Part shown: positions 16,076-24,633 of the stretch, one piece after another
Layout: each line of letters starts with the position of its first letter
Position numbering within the stretch: the first letter of the stretch is position 1
Source of the DNA: Hymenobacter jeongseonensis
GTDB taxonomy: Bacteria; Bacteroidota; Bacteroidia; Cytophagales; Hymenobacteraceae
Reading direction: 5' to 3'
Length of the DNA stretch: 50,049 nt
NCBI RefSeq assembly: GCF_015694725.1
Contig: NZ_JADQDQ010000017.1
Span: 1-50,049 of the forward strand
Translations under genes and position numbers: made by a program
Notes under the pieces: generated by a model
What the model saw: the letters and a program-made list of their open reading frames with translations, nothing else
Database searches by the model: none
What the model was told of the DNA's origin: nothing

Positions 16076-17161
16076 TTAGAGGGTGCGCTTGAAGAATGGC
16101 GCCAACTTGTCCAGTGCCAGGCCCGCGCCCTTGCCGTCGTAGAGGTCCATGTGCGTGGCCCCGGAAATGAGGACCAAGTCCTTGGGCCCCGCGGCCTTGG
16201 CGTACAGGTCCCGGCTGTGCCAGAGCGAGCCGGCTGCGCTGCCCGCGACAATCAGCAGGGGTTGCGTGAGCAGCGTTTCGGCTTGGTCGAAGGCGTTGAA
16301 CACGGCCCCGTAGCCGGCGCTGGTCAGCAGCATCTTGTTGGGGGCGTTGGGGTGCTGGCCGCGCGGCGTGAGGTAGTAGTCGGCGGCCTCTTGCAAATCG
16401 CGGGGCGCGGTTTTGTCCCCCACGTTGGGCACATAAGGCACGTACACGGGCGCCGCGCCAGCAGCTTCGGCGGTGCGCTGCTGGGCCACGGCTTCCAGCG
16501 TGGCCAGCTGGCCAGACTGCGTGGCCTGGCCGTCCCACCCTTTGCGGCTCGCCGCGCCCACGTCCACGGCGCTCACGGTGGCCAGGGCCTTGAGGCGGCG
16601 CTCGGTCATGGCGGCTTTCACGGTGGCCCCGCTGCCGGCGCAGATGCCGAGCGCGCCGAGGCGCTGGGCGTCCACGTAGGCTAGCGTGGTCAGGTAGTCG
16701 ACGGCGCTGGAAATGTCGCCCACGCGCTTCATGGGGTCGTCGAGGAAGCGGGGAAGGCCCTCACTGGCGCCCTGGTGCGACGCGTCGAACGCCAGGGCGA
16801 TGAAACCCTGCGCGGCCAGGCGCTGCGCGTACAGGCCGGCGGTCTGCTCCTTCACGCCGCCCCCGGGGTGCACGACGACAATGGCAGCGTAGGTTTTGGC
16901 CGCGTCGAAGCCGGCGGGCAGATAGAGGTTGCCGGCCATCTTCAGGGGGCCGTTCGGGAACTGCACACTTTTCACTGTGGCAGCTACCGGTTGGTGGCTA
17001 GGCTCAGGCGAAACGGCGGGGGCAGCCCGCGACAATGGGGCGCCGGTGAACCCTGACAAGGCGGCGGATGCCCCGAAAAGGGCCGCAGTGGCTACTAAGC
17101 GGCGGCCCTGCACCAGGCGACGCTTTCGGTTCGTGTCTGCTTCTTGCTTATTCTGGCTCAT
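16076..17161 (-). CDS. Secreted alpha/beta hydrolase with Cys nucleophile
   Basis: A 361-aa hydrolase from the ATG at 17161. A basic N-terminus with RRLVATAALFG then an Ala-rich stretch looks like a Tat-type signal peptide. The hydrolase core begins near residue 65, with VVVHPGGG as oxyanion region. The nucleophile elbow is GICAG (Cys174), where most relatives have Ser; Cys is used by dienelactone hydrolase. The catalytic His is likely in SGATHMDLYDG near the C-terminus. The frame extending to 17296 adds unlikely residues. It is the first gene of the hydrolase-SDR-AraC set. The substrate is unknown. Confidence 0.82.
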   Translation of the reverse strand: MSQNKQEADTNRKRRLVQGRRLVATAALFGASAALSGFTGAPLSRAAPAVSPEPSHQPVAATVKSVQFPNGPLKMAGNLYLPAGFDAAKTYAAIVVVHPGGGVKEQTAGLYAQRLAAQGFIALAFDASHQGASEGLPRFLDDPMKRVGDISSAVDYLTTLAYVDAQRLGALGICAGSGATVKAAMTERRLKALATVSAVDVGAASRKGWDGQATQSGQLATLEAVAQQRTAEAAGAAPVYVPYVPNVGDKTAPRDLQEAADYYLTPRGQHPNAPNKMLLTSAGYGAVFNAFDQAETLLTQPLLIVAGSAAGSLWHSRDLYAKAAGPKDLVLISGATHMDLYDGKGAGLALDKLAPFFKRTL

Positions 17162-17375
17162 ATCCTTTTTCGTTAAGGTTTCTTGGGCTCCACCACTCGT
17201 CGCCAGGCAACCTAGTTGAAGCAAGACAAAGGTCCCCCGCTTAAAAAAGGCGTCACAACACGAATCAAACCGCTTTGTGCACAAATCAAACAGCAACGTG
17301 GGAGGCGTTCAATGTGCAACTGGGAATAAATTGTGGGTACTGACTGGCCGCGTTTTGCGGTGTAGGGTGGAAACG

Positions 17376-17405
17376 AAACGAGCGGGCCAGATGGTCCGCT
17401 CGTTT
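17376..17405. terminator. Terminator hairpin, recurrent family copy 3
   Basis: AAACGAGCGGGCC, loop AGAT, then GGTCCGCTCGTTT, followed by a T. It lies about 80 bp after the stop of the LLM gene at 17488 on the minus strand and would end the flavin-enzyme operon. Confidence 0.7.
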
Positions 17406-17487
17406 TGGTTGGTGGCACTTTAGGACGTGGGGTGTATTAGTCAGGGCAATCCAGCCACCGCCCAAAAAATACGCAGTCGTTGTCGGC

Positions 17488-18564
17488 TTAGCGGAGAAGT
17501 TGGCTCAGGTGCCCGGCTGCTTTAGGCTCGTTTAGCTCCCGCATAATTTCCCCAAACAGGCGAGCAGATTTTAGCCGGTCTTCCAGCGCGTACATGGTGG
17601 AAGCCGTGATGAGTTCGTCCGCTTGGGTTTCGGCCAGAAACGCTTGTAGCTGCTGCTTGACCGTTTGCTTGCTGCCGACGAAGGAGTACTTCAGCATTTG
17701 CTGTACGGCCGGATGATGCCACATGCCTTCCAGTTCGTCGGTCATGTCCGTGGGGGGCTGCAGGGCCTCCTTTGCCCCACCGGTCAAGAGCGCGACAAAC
17801 ATCCTGATTAAGGACGTAAACTGTTGCTGCGCCTCCTCATCGGTGTTGGCCACGTAGGCGTTGAGGCCGACGATGGTGTAAGGCTGTTGCAGCACGGCCG
17901 ACGGCTGAAACTCCTCGCGGTAAATCCGTAGAGCATTGAGCAAGTGGGTGGAAGCAAAGTGGCTGGCAAACGCATAGGGCAAACCCAGCTTGGCCGCCAG
18001 GTGCGCGCTATCAGTGCTGGAGCCCAGAATGTACAGGGGCACGTCGGTGCCTTCGGCCACCGGGGCCCGAACGACGGCGTGCTTGTTTTCCGGCGAGAAG
18101 TATTCCTGGATTTTGCCGACTTCGCGGGGGAACGAATGGGCCGCCTGCATGAAATCGGACCGAATGGCCTGCGCGGTTTGCGAGTCGGTGCCCGCAGCTC
18201 GGCCCAGCCCCAAGTCGATGCGGCCGGGGTACAAGTGCGCCAGGGTGCCGAACTGTTCGGCCACAATCAAGGGCGAGTGATTGGGCAGCATGATGCCGCC
18301 CGAGCCCACGCGGATGGTGGCCGTGTTTTCGGCGACATAGCCGATGAGCAGCGAGGTGGCGCTGCTGCCGATGTTGTCGGAGTTGTGGTGCTCGGCCAGC
18401 CAGTAGCGGGTGTAGCCTTGTGCTTCGGCTTCCTGGGCCAAGGCCAGGGAGTCGTGGAGGGTCTGCTGTATCGTGCGGCCCTGCGACACGATGGCCAAGT
18501 CTAGGATAGAATAGGCGACCGGATGCTTTTCCGGGCGGTTGGACTCGTTAAGGGGCGTAGGCAT
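17488..18564 (-). CDS. LLM-class flavin-dependent oxidoreductase
   Basis: Luciferase-like flavin monooxygenase of 358 aa, standard length. Diagnostic segments are YWLAEHHN (residues 54-61), the VGSGGIMLPNHSPLIVAEQFGTL stretch, and PGRIDLGLGRAAGT, which match the YhbW/LuxA-related group using FMNH2. There is no signal peptide. It is 76 bp downstream of the other LLM enzyme at 18641. The pair shares an operon with NmrA and F420-reductase-like proteins, which could supply reduced cofactor (inference). The substrate is unknown. Confidence 0.9.
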   Translation of the reverse strand: MPTPLNESNRPEKHPVAYSILDLAIVSQGRTIQQTLHDSLALAQEAEAQGYTRYWLAEHHNSDNIGSSATSLLIGYVAENTATIRVGSGGIMLPNHSPLIVAEQFGTLAHLYPGRIDLGLGRAAGTDSQTAQAIRSDFMQAAHSFPREVGKIQEYFSPENKHAVVRAPVAEGTDVPLYILGSSTDSAHLAAKLGLPYAFASHFASTHLLNALRIYREEFQPSAVLQQPYTIVGLNAYVANTDEEAQQQFTSLIRMFVALLTGGAKEALQPPTDMTDELEGMWHHPAVQQMLKYSFVGSKQTVKQQLQAFLAETQADELITASTMYALEDRLKSARLFGEIMRELNEPKAAGHLSQLLR

Positions 18565-18640
18565 GGGGTCTTTAGATTAAGGGGTAGCTGGGAACAGCCG
18601 GCCAGATGCTTGAATAGCTGAAACAGAAGGGAAGCGCCGT

Positions 18641-19765
18641 TTAAATGGTTCGGAACGCGGGTTTTGGTAGGTCAAGATTTCCCCGCAGGGTTTCGGCCTC
18701 GTACTCTCGATGGAAAAGGCCGCGTTCCTGCAGAATGGGCACCACCAGCTCGATGAAGTCCCGTAGCCCGTGGGGATGGTCCTGCCGAACCATGAACAGG
18801 TCGATGGCCCCGGCTTCATACCACCGCTGGATTTCCGTGGCAACTCGTTCGGCCGAGCCCATAAACAAGGGAACGGGAGTGTGCGAGTACGGGCCCAGCG
18901 CGAGGATTTCCCGGTACTTCTGGTGAGCCTCCGCATCGGTGCGACCCACGATGGGGTTTTGCGAAATGGCCCGCACAAAGTGGTCCGGCTGCCTGCCTTT
19001 TTCCAGCAGCTTTGCGGTCAGCGCATTCGCGAGCAATACCGTTTCCTCGAAGGTGCTGCCGGCCATGAAGACGCCGTCCGTGTAGGACGTGGCCAGGTCT
19101 ACAAAGGTAGGCGAACTGCCGGCCATGTACAGCACCGGCCGACCCTGCACCGAGCGGCTCAGGTTCAGCGGACCATCCACCGAGAAGTACTTGCCCTGAA
19201 AGTTAACCGGATGCATCTTGCGCGGGTTCAGGAAGACGCCGCTTTCCTTATCACGGGGAAAGGCGTCGTCCTCGTAGGTGTCCCATAGGTCCAGCAGAAC
19301 TTCCAGAAACTCCTCGTGCATGGGGTACTGGTCGGCTTTGCCGAGGTGGCCGCGGCTGAAGTTCACCATCCCGCCCGGATTGGAGGTAATGGCGTTCAGC
19401 GAGGCCCGGCCCTTGCTGAGTTTGTCCAGCGACAAGACCTGCCGGGCCAGATTGTAGGGGTCGGTGTAGGAGCTGGAAGCCGTCATGGAGAGGCCGATGC
19501 GCTCCGTTTTCATGGCCAGGGCCGACATGAGCGTCCCTCCCTCGAACATGCTCAGGTAGTAGGGAATGTTGCCGGGCCCAACGTGACTCACGTCGTACAA
19601 AAACAGGGTTTCGAACTTGGCCTGCTCCGCCAACTGCGCCTGTTGAACGAAGAAATCAATGTTTTCGCCGGCGTCGGCGGGCATATCGGGGTGTCGCCAG
19701 GAGGAAAAATTCCACCCCGGCCCATCAATGACTGCGGCCAGCTTTAACGTTTTTCGGTTGGTCAT
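18641..19765 (-). CDS. NtaA/SnaA/DszA-type FMN-dependent monooxygenase, short form
   Basis: Luciferase-like monooxygenase of 374 aa. Conserved family segments are present in order: LFLYDVSH, MKTERIGLSMTASSSYTDPYNLAR, the HEEFLEVLLDLWD region, FSVDGPLNLSRSVQGRPVL then AGSSPTFVDLA, VGRTDAEA, and the C-terminal VPILQERGLFHREYEAETLRGNL. Relatives are usually near 430-460 aa. Here about 60-70 residues between VGRTDAEAHQKY and the SAERVATEI motif seem missing, without a frameshift. Either a natural short variant or an internal deletion. FMNH2 from a partner reductase is expected. Confidence 0.88.
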   Translation of the reverse strand: MTNRKTLKLAAVIDGPGWNFSSWRHPDMPADAGENIDFFVQQAQLAEQAKFETLFLYDVSHVGPGNIPYYLSMFEGGTLMSALAMKTERIGLSMTASSSYTDPYNLARQVLSLDKLSKGRASLNAITSNPGGMVNFSRGHLGKADQYPMHEEFLEVLLDLWDTYEDDAFPRDKESGVFLNPRKMHPVNFQGKYFSVDGPLNLSRSVQGRPVLYMAGSSPTFVDLATSYTDGVFMAGSTFEETVLLANALTAKLLEKGRQPDHFVRAISQNPIVGRTDAEAHQKYREILALGPYSHTPVPLFMGSAERVATEIQRWYEAGAIDLFMVRQDHPHGLRDFIELVVPILQERGLFHREYEAETLRGNLDLPKPAFRTI

Positions 19766-19856
19766 TACAAGAAGTATAAATGCGTGTTTTTGCCCCGGCA
19801 GAACCTTCTCCGCAAGCCAAGGGTCTGGCCGATGATATCCAGCACCTGCATGTCCT

Positions 19857-20762
19857 TTACCCCGCTACCGCTGATTCCCTAATTGCAGCCTTATGCTCCT
19901 GCAGAAATTCCCGAAGGGTCTTAGCGGGCCTGCCCAGGACGTAGGGAATATCGTTTTGCACCATGGACATGTAGGACATTCGGCCGTCGAGCATCTGCGT
20001 CACAAAGTCAATGTTGGCCTTGGCGTACCAGCTCTCCGCCCCATTCGCCAGCAGCGTTTCAATCAGCTCTTTAAAGCCTTCCAGGCCTTTGTCTTCGTGC
20101 TTGATTTCCAGGCCGGTTACCTCGCTCAGCAGCGCCGCAATTTCCTGCCCGTTAAAGGTTTCCACGCTGAGCCAGTAATGTTGCCCGCCGTGCCGCTCTG
20201 GCCCGTCGACGAGGGCCTTGGCGGCCACCGCCGCAATATCACTGGAGGCAATGTAGCCAACCCGCCGGTCGTCCCAGTAACTGGTATAGGTTAGATTCTT
20301 GGGTATGTACAGCCCGGTAAACACCTCCATAAACATGTTCGGATGAAGGTGGGTCCAGGCAATGCCGCTGGCCTCGATGTACTTTTCAATCAGCTGGTGC
20401 CAAGCAAAGTGCGCGTCGGTCGTGTCCCACTGCGCGAACACGCCCACGTGCACGATATGACGGACGCCGGCTTTCTTGGCCGCGTCCACCAGGGTTTTGC
20501 TCTGCGTGAGCATGGCCACCGTGTAACCGGTTAGCAGAAACACCCGGTCCACTCCGGCCAGCGCCAGCGCAAAGGTTCTCGGGTCATCCAGGTCCAGGTA
20601 GTGCCAGTCTTTCCCTTCGCGGCGAAACTGTTCCACCGTCTCTTGGTTGCGCGACGTGATGCGTACGTTGACAGCTTGACCTTCCAGGTCTTTTACCACT
20701 TGACGGCCGATGGTTCCGCTGGCGCCCAAAACAAGGACGGTCGGGTGTTGCTGGTTTTCCAT
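19857..20762 (-). CDS. NmrA-like NAD(P)-binding protein
   Basis: Atypical SDR of 301 aa. The N-terminal motif VLGASGTIGRQVV (residues 11-23) is the NmrA/atypical-SDR glycine motif. DRVFLLTGY and GVRHIVHVGVFAQW follow, then HLHPNMFMEV and a C-terminal substrate-type domain. Members act either as NAD(P) sensors or as quinone/isoflavone-type reductases; this sequence does not decide which. It lies in the redox operon 46 bp downstream of the F420-reductase-like gene and 91 bp upstream of the NtaA-type monooxygenase. Confidence 0.88.
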   Translation of the reverse strand: MENQQHPTVLVLGASGTIGRQVVKDLEGQAVNVRITSRNQETVEQFRREGKDWHYLDLDDPRTFALALAGVDRVFLLTGYTVAMLTQSKTLVDAAKKAGVRHIVHVGVFAQWDTTDAHFAWHQLIEKYIEASGIAWTHLHPNMFMEVFTGLYIPKNLTYTSYWDDRRVGYIASSDIAAVAAKALVDGPERHGGQHYWLSVETFNGQEIAALLSEVTGLEIKHEDKGLEGFKELIETLLANGAESWYAKANIDFVTQMLDGRMSYMSMVQNDIPYVLGRPAKTLREFLQEHKAAIRESAVAG

Positions 20763-20808
20763 GTGAGTTTGTACTGAAGTTGTATTCGGTATATAGGGCC
20801 TGGACTGG

Positions 20809-21555
20809 CTACTCCTTACCTAGCTGCCGGGCGCGGTTGCCAGCCACCACTTCTTCGCGGGTAGGCCAGTCTTTGCGTTGGAGCAGCTCCCCGATAATTT
20901 CGTCGCGTATCTGCGGAGCCTTGCCGGGCACGGCGTTGGCCAGGGCCTGCGTCAGCTCCGGGGCCGTGAGCTCGGTGCAGTAGGCCGGGGTGCCGGGTTG
21001 CTGCCGCCACGAGTCGGCCAGGCTGCCCCCGTCCACCACGTCAAAGCCGAAGTCGTTGCAGAGGGCAGATAGGATTTGTTTGGCGCGCTCGTCATCTCCC
21101 GCAATGGAAAGGGCAATGCGGCCGGGCGTGCCAGGGGCGGTGCCGCCGCTGGCAATCGTCTCGGCCAGCAGGTTGTTAAAGGCTTTCAGCAAGGGGCGGC
21201 CCAGCTGCTCGGCCGCCAGCACGCTCTCCGGCTGGCCCTGCTCCAGCGCGTCGATTTTCTCGTCCCGGAAGGGGTAGTAGTTGCCGGTATCCACCACAAT
21301 CACCTCAGGGGGCAACGACCGGAACAGGTCCTTGGGAAACTCGTCAATTACCTTGAAAGGCACGCTGATAAAGACGAGGTCCACGTCCTGCACCACCTCT
21401 TGCAGAGTAGCGGGGCTGGCGCCTAATTCCTTCGCTTTCTGGGCCAGCTCGGCCGGCTGCCGGGTGTTGGTCACTTTCACTTGGTGGCCGAGGGCGGCCA
21501 GATTTTTGGCAAGGGAGCCGCCGACCGGGCCGGTGCCAATGATTCCGATTTTCAT
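20809..21555 (-). CDS. F420-reductase-like NAD(P)-binding protein, paralogue 1
   Basis: A 248-aa protein of the NADP oxidoreductase, coenzyme-F420-dependent family (FNO/ProC-like). The N-terminal Rossmann motif is GIIGTGPVGGSLA (residues 4-16), with VTNTRQP at the NADP phosphate position. DTGNYYPFRD and SWRQQPGTPAYCTE are shared with the next gene. F420 is not known from Bacteroidota, so another flavin or a substrate carbonyl is more likely the partner (inference). It is about 70 bp downstream of paralogue 2. The two share about the same length and motif order. Confidence 0.85.
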   Translation of the reverse strand: MKIGIIGTGPVGGSLAKNLAALGHQVKVTNTRQPAELAQKAKELGASPATLQEVVQDVDLVFISVPFKVIDEFPKDLFRSLPPEVIVVDTGNYYPFRDEKIDALEQGQPESVLAAEQLGRPLLKAFNNLLAETIASGGTAPGTPGRIALSIAGDDERAKQILSALCNDFGFDVVDGGSLADSWRQQPGTPAYCTELTAPELTQALANAVPGKAPQIRDEIIGELLQRKDWPTREEVVAGNRARQLGKE

Positions 21556-21625
21556 GGAGTTAAGGGTATGGTAAACAGTGTTTTGGCACTAAGCCGTTGG
21601 CGTATGCCACGGTCATGCAAGTGGG

Positions 21626-22420
21626 CTACTCCTGCCATTGCCGGCTGGGATAGCCGTAATATTCCCGCGACACGTCGATGCCCCGGTCCACGAACCCTGC
21701 GGGGTAGTTGCCGCTCACGATGATGTGCATGTACTCCTCGCCCAGGTCAGCCAGCTTTTGATTGACCTGGTCCCGGTTGGCCGGGGCCTCTGCCCGCACG
21801 GCGCGCGCCCGGGCGGCTTTGGCCTCGTCCAGCGACAGGTCGGTGCAGTAGGCCGGGGTACCGGGCTGCTGCCGCCACGAGTCGGCGATGGGGCCCGCGT
21901 CGTAGCCCTCGAAGCCGGTCTGGTTGACCAGCTCGATGACCGTTTGCTTGGCCGCTTCGTCGTCGCCCGATACGCTCAGGGCAATGCGGCCGGGGGTGCC
22001 GGCGGGCCGGCCATCGGCAAGAAAGCTGTACGCCCCAATGTTGTTGAAGGCTTTTATGACCGGGTGGCCCAGCACTTGCTCGACCCACGCGCTGTTCGTT
22101 AGCCCCTGCTCAATAGCGGCTATCTCCCCATCGCGCGCCGGGTAGTAGTTCATTGTTTCCACGATGATGACCTCCTTCGGCACGTCGCGGAAATCGGCCT
22201 GCACGTCGGGCGTCTTCCCCAACGGAATGGTGAGAATGAGTAGCTCCGCCCCCTGCACCGCCTCGCCGACGGTCACGGCCGTGACGCCGGTTTGCTGGGC
22301 AAAGTCCCGCAACGATTCAGGGCCGCGCGAATTGGCAACACGCACCTGGTGGCCGTGCTGCTGTAGTTTGCGAGCAAGGGTCTTGCCGATGTTACCGGCT
22401 CCAACGATTCCAATATTCAT
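21626..22420 (-). CDS. F420-reductase-like NAD(P)-binding protein, paralogue 2
   Basis: A 264-aa homologue of the preceding protein. The Rossmann motif is GIVGAGNIGKTLA (residues 4-16), followed by VANSRGPESL. The shared blocks MNYYPARDGEIAAIEQG, KAFNNIGAYSF, GTPGRIALSVSGDDEAAKQ and SWRQQPGTPAYCTD show tandem duplication. The C-terminus differs and is longer. It is the first gene of the redox run, placed next to the ArsR regulator but separated from it by about 230 bp including a terminator. Substrate and partner are unknown. Confidence 0.85.
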   Translation of the reverse strand: MNIGIVGAGNIGKTLARKLQQHGHQVRVANSRGPESLRDFAQQTGVTAVTVGEAVQGAELLILTIPLGKTPDVQADFRDVPKEVIIVETMNYYPARDGEIAAIEQGLTNSAWVEQVLGHPVIKAFNNIGAYSFLADGRPAGTPGRIALSVSGDDEAAKQTVIELVNQTGFEGYDAGPIADSWRQQPGTPAYCTDLSLDEAKAARARAVRAEAPANRDQVNQKLADLGEEYMHIIVSGNYPAGFVDRGIDVSREYYGYPSRQWQE

Positions 22421-22619
22421 GGCGCTTTGAAGATTTAAGACACTGCTATGCAGCGGGTTTTATTAAAATGAACGGGTGGCAGCCTAGGTAGCAGCGCTGG
22501 GCCTGGAGAAGCGTGGGTAAAGGCCTCTGCTGGCAACCGGTATCTTTCTAGCCAGGCATCAGCAAAGGCATAAATCATAAAAACATAAGCATGCAATGAT
22601 GCTTTAGGAGAATAAAAAA

Positions 22620-22641
22620 CCGTTGGTGATAGCACCAACGG
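22620..22641 (-). terminator. Intrinsic terminator of the ArsR gene
   Basis: CCGTTGGTG, loop ATAG, CACCAACGG. On the minus strand the stem is followed by a run of six T residues. It lies 14 bp after the stop of the ArsR gene and fits a Rho-independent terminator. Confidence 0.8.
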
Positions 22642-22654
22642 GCCAAGGAGGTAA

Positions 22655-22942
22655 TTATAGCTTAGCTATAGCCGGTTTAAGCAGTTGCAGGAAGTCTTCC
22701 AACTCCTGCAGTTTTTCAGCATTGATGAACATGTGCATATTCCGGCCTTCTTTGTGGGACTCAATCAAGCCCGCCTCGGAGAGGACCTTTAGGTGCTGCG
22801 ACATGGAAGGCTGGCTGATGGGCACGTACTGAAACAAGTCGGCACAAACCGTGATATCCCCTTTTGCTATTTCCTGCAATAAGCGAAGCCGGGTGGGGTC
22901 GCTCAGTGACTTAGCTAACTTGACAAGGGACTTGGTATCCAT
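22655..22942 (-). CDS. ArsR/SmtB-family transcriptional regulator
   Basis: A 95-aa winged-helix regulator, full length for the family. The N-terminal LSDPTRLRLLQEI is the family signature and the recognition helix lies in ISQPSMSQHLKVLSEAGLI (about residues 42-60), followed by the wing EGRNMHMFI. No metal-binding CxC motif of ArsR type is seen; Cys33 (VCADLF) is the only Cys near the usual sensor helix. It may sense redox or a small molecule instead. It probably controls itself or the adjacent redox genes (inference). Confidence 0.9.
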   Translation of the reverse strand: MDTKSLVKLAKSLSDPTRLRLLQEIAKGDITVCADLFQYVPISQPSMSQHLKVLSEAGLIESHKEGRNMHMFINAEKLQELEDFLQLLKPAIAKL

Positions 22943-22950
22943 TATGAGAA

Positions 22951-22958
22951 CAAAGTTA
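22951..22958 (-). promoter_or_regulatory. Bacteroidota -7 box for ArsR gene
   Basis: TAACTTTG on the minus strand matches TAnnTTTG and ends 9 bp before the ATG at 22942, so the transcript would have almost no leader. A clear -33 element at the usual distance was not found. Confidence 0.45.
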
Positions 22959-23134
22959 ACACATGCGCAATGGTTTATGTATGCTTAACTGGTATGAACC
23001 CGCAAAGGTTCTGGTCATGCCTCCGGGTTGCAGACAAACGGCAGCGTGCCGACAGGCGTTAATAGACGGTATGGGGTAAAACGCTGAGGCCGCGTGGCAC
23101 GTTATCCCACGAAACTCCCGTCTAACGCCTTCCC

Positions 23135-23893
23135 ATGCCGGCCCTCCTTGGCACCCTGCGCACTGGCACCAGCGGCATCGTCGTGCCCGGCCCCAAGGCC
23201 ACCTTTCCGGAGGCCTACCAGGCCACGAGCCGCCTCACCTACTACGCCACCCTGTTTAACTCGGTGGAGATTAACAGCACCTTCTACCGCATCCCCCAGC
23301 CCAAAACGTTTGCGGCCTGGGCCGCGGAAACCGGCCCTGGGTTTGACTTTACCCTCAAGCTGTGGCGCGACATCACGCACACCAAGGCGCTGGCAGAAGA
23401 CCTCTCCGGTATTGTCCGCTTTCTAGCTGCCGCCCGGGAGTTGGGCCCCAAAAAGGGATGCCTGCTCATTCAGTTCCCGCCCAGCAACAGCATTCGCCAG
23501 CTAAACGCGGTCAGTGCCCTCTTGCAGGCGCTTGCCGCGGCAGACCCCGCCCAGGAGTGGCGCAAAGCGGTGGAGTTTCGCCACCCAAGCTGGTATGAAG
23601 ACGATGCGTTTGAGATGCTGGACCACCACGGCGCCAGCCTGGTGCTGCACGACAAAGGCCCCGCCCGAAACGCCCGGCTGAACGAGGGGGCAGACTTTGT
23701 CTATCTGCGCTTCCACGGCCCGCAGGGAAACTACCGAGAGTCTTACGAGCGCGACTTTCTGCACGACCAAGCCGAGCAGATACACGACTACCTCCAGGAT
23801 GGAAAAGACGTGTATGCCTACTTCAACAACACCATGGGCGCCGCCTTTGAAAATGCCCAAGACCTGTCCCGGCTGGTAGCGGAGCGGGCGTGA
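23135..23893 (+). CDS. DUF72 (YecE-like) protein
   Basis: A 252-aa soluble protein of the DUF72 family, TIM-barrel-like. Typical segments are GTSGIVVPG at the N-terminus, YYATLFNSVEINSTFYRIP, FDFTLKLWRDITHTK, LIQFPPS, AVEFRHPSWY and YLRFHGP. Length is normal. The biochemical function of DUF72 is unknown. It stands alone on the plus strand between the ArsR gene and the second kinase pair. The preceding 190 bp and following 225 bp hold no gene apart from a terminator hairpin. Confidence 0.9.
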   Translation: MPALLGTLRTGTSGIVVPGPKATFPEAYQATSRLTYYATLFNSVEINSTFYRIPQPKTFAAWAAETGPGFDFTLKLWRDITHTKALAEDLSGIVRFLAAARELGPKKGCLLIQFPPSNSIRQLNAVSALLQALAAADPAQEWRKAVEFRHPSWYEDDAFEMLDHHGASLVLHDKGPARNARLNEGADFVYLRFHGPQGNYRESYERDFLHDQAEQIHDYLQDGKDVYAYFNNTMGAAFENAQDLSRLVAERA

Positions 23894-24057
23894 GCCGTAC
23901 GACGCGCGTCCGGGGGCGGGGGGCGCTGGTTACGTGCGCAACGGCACCGGGTATAGTAGGCAATAGGGCCACCATTACCCTCAGCAAAGAGAATTCAAGG
24001 CGGTCCAGCTCGGAGGGGAAGGGCTAGGGGTAACAGCAGCAAGATGGGGTGAAAACG

Positions 24058-24085
24058 AAACGAGCGGGCCAGAGGGTCCGCTCGG
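24058..24085. terminator. Terminator hairpin, recurrent family copy 4
   Basis: CGAGCGGGCC, loop AGAG, GGTCCGCTCG. It lies about 35 bp after the stop of the response regulator on the minus strand, with the same stem as the copies at 4842 and 17376 but a weaker T run. Confidence 0.65.
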
Positions 24086-24118
24086 GTTGGTTTGATGGGA
24101 TAGCAGCCGGGTGCGGGG

Positions 24119-24538
24119 CTAGGTCGGAAACTGGCGCTGAAAATGCAGCTTGAGAATGGTGTCGAGCTTTTCCTTGGTGAGAGGCTTGCTGACCAGGCCG
24201 GCGATGGGCAGGGATTCCATGCGGCCGAGGTCGACGGAGCTCATGGAGGCGGTGTGCAGGACGATGACCACGGCCTGCCGCTGGGCCGCAGGCAACATCT
24301 GGTAGGCATCGATAAAAGCCATACCGTCCATACCGGGCATCTTCACGTCGAGCAAGACCAGGACCGGGCTAGTGGGATTGGCCTCAGCCGCGAGGTCTTC
24401 CAGGGCCGCCAAGGCATCTACCCCGTCGGTGGCAGCGAGGTAGCGGTCGGCCACGCCGAGCTGCTGGAGCAGGCGTTCGTTGAGGTCGTTGGTGAGCGGG
24501 TCGTCATCGACCAGCAGCACGCTGGAGATTTTTTTCAT
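24119..24538 (-). CDS. Single-domain response regulator (CheY-like)
   Basis: A 139-aa REC domain without output domain. Acidic pocket Asp11-13, phospho-acceptor Asp64 (LLDVKMPGMDG), switch Thr96 and Lys118 (SKP). It is 95 bp downstream of the PAS kinase at 24634, its likely partner. It is a close paralogue of the regulator at 5101 (same start MKKI, same positions of key residues, similar PIAG motif before the Lys). This suggests duplication of a whole kinase/regulator unit. Confidence 0.92.
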   Translation of the reverse strand: MKKISSVLLVDDDPLTNDLNERLLQQLGVADRYLAATDGVDALAALEDLAAEANPTSPVLVLLDVKMPGMDGMAFIDAYQMLPAAQRQAVVIVLHTASMSSVDLGRMESLPIAGLVSKPLTKEKLDTILKLHFQRQFPT

Positions 24539-24633
24539 GGACAGGGCTGGGCACGGAGCCCTGGGGAATGGCGGGCCGAAAGGAGCCGGTGCCCCCTACC
24601 CCGGGCCGCACAAAATGAATTCAGTTCCACGCG

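Noticed and set aside
15159..16538. Extended SDR frame of 459 aa
   Set aside because: The first part is antisense-like sequence within the hydrolase gene; the ATG at 16019 begins the standard SDR fold.
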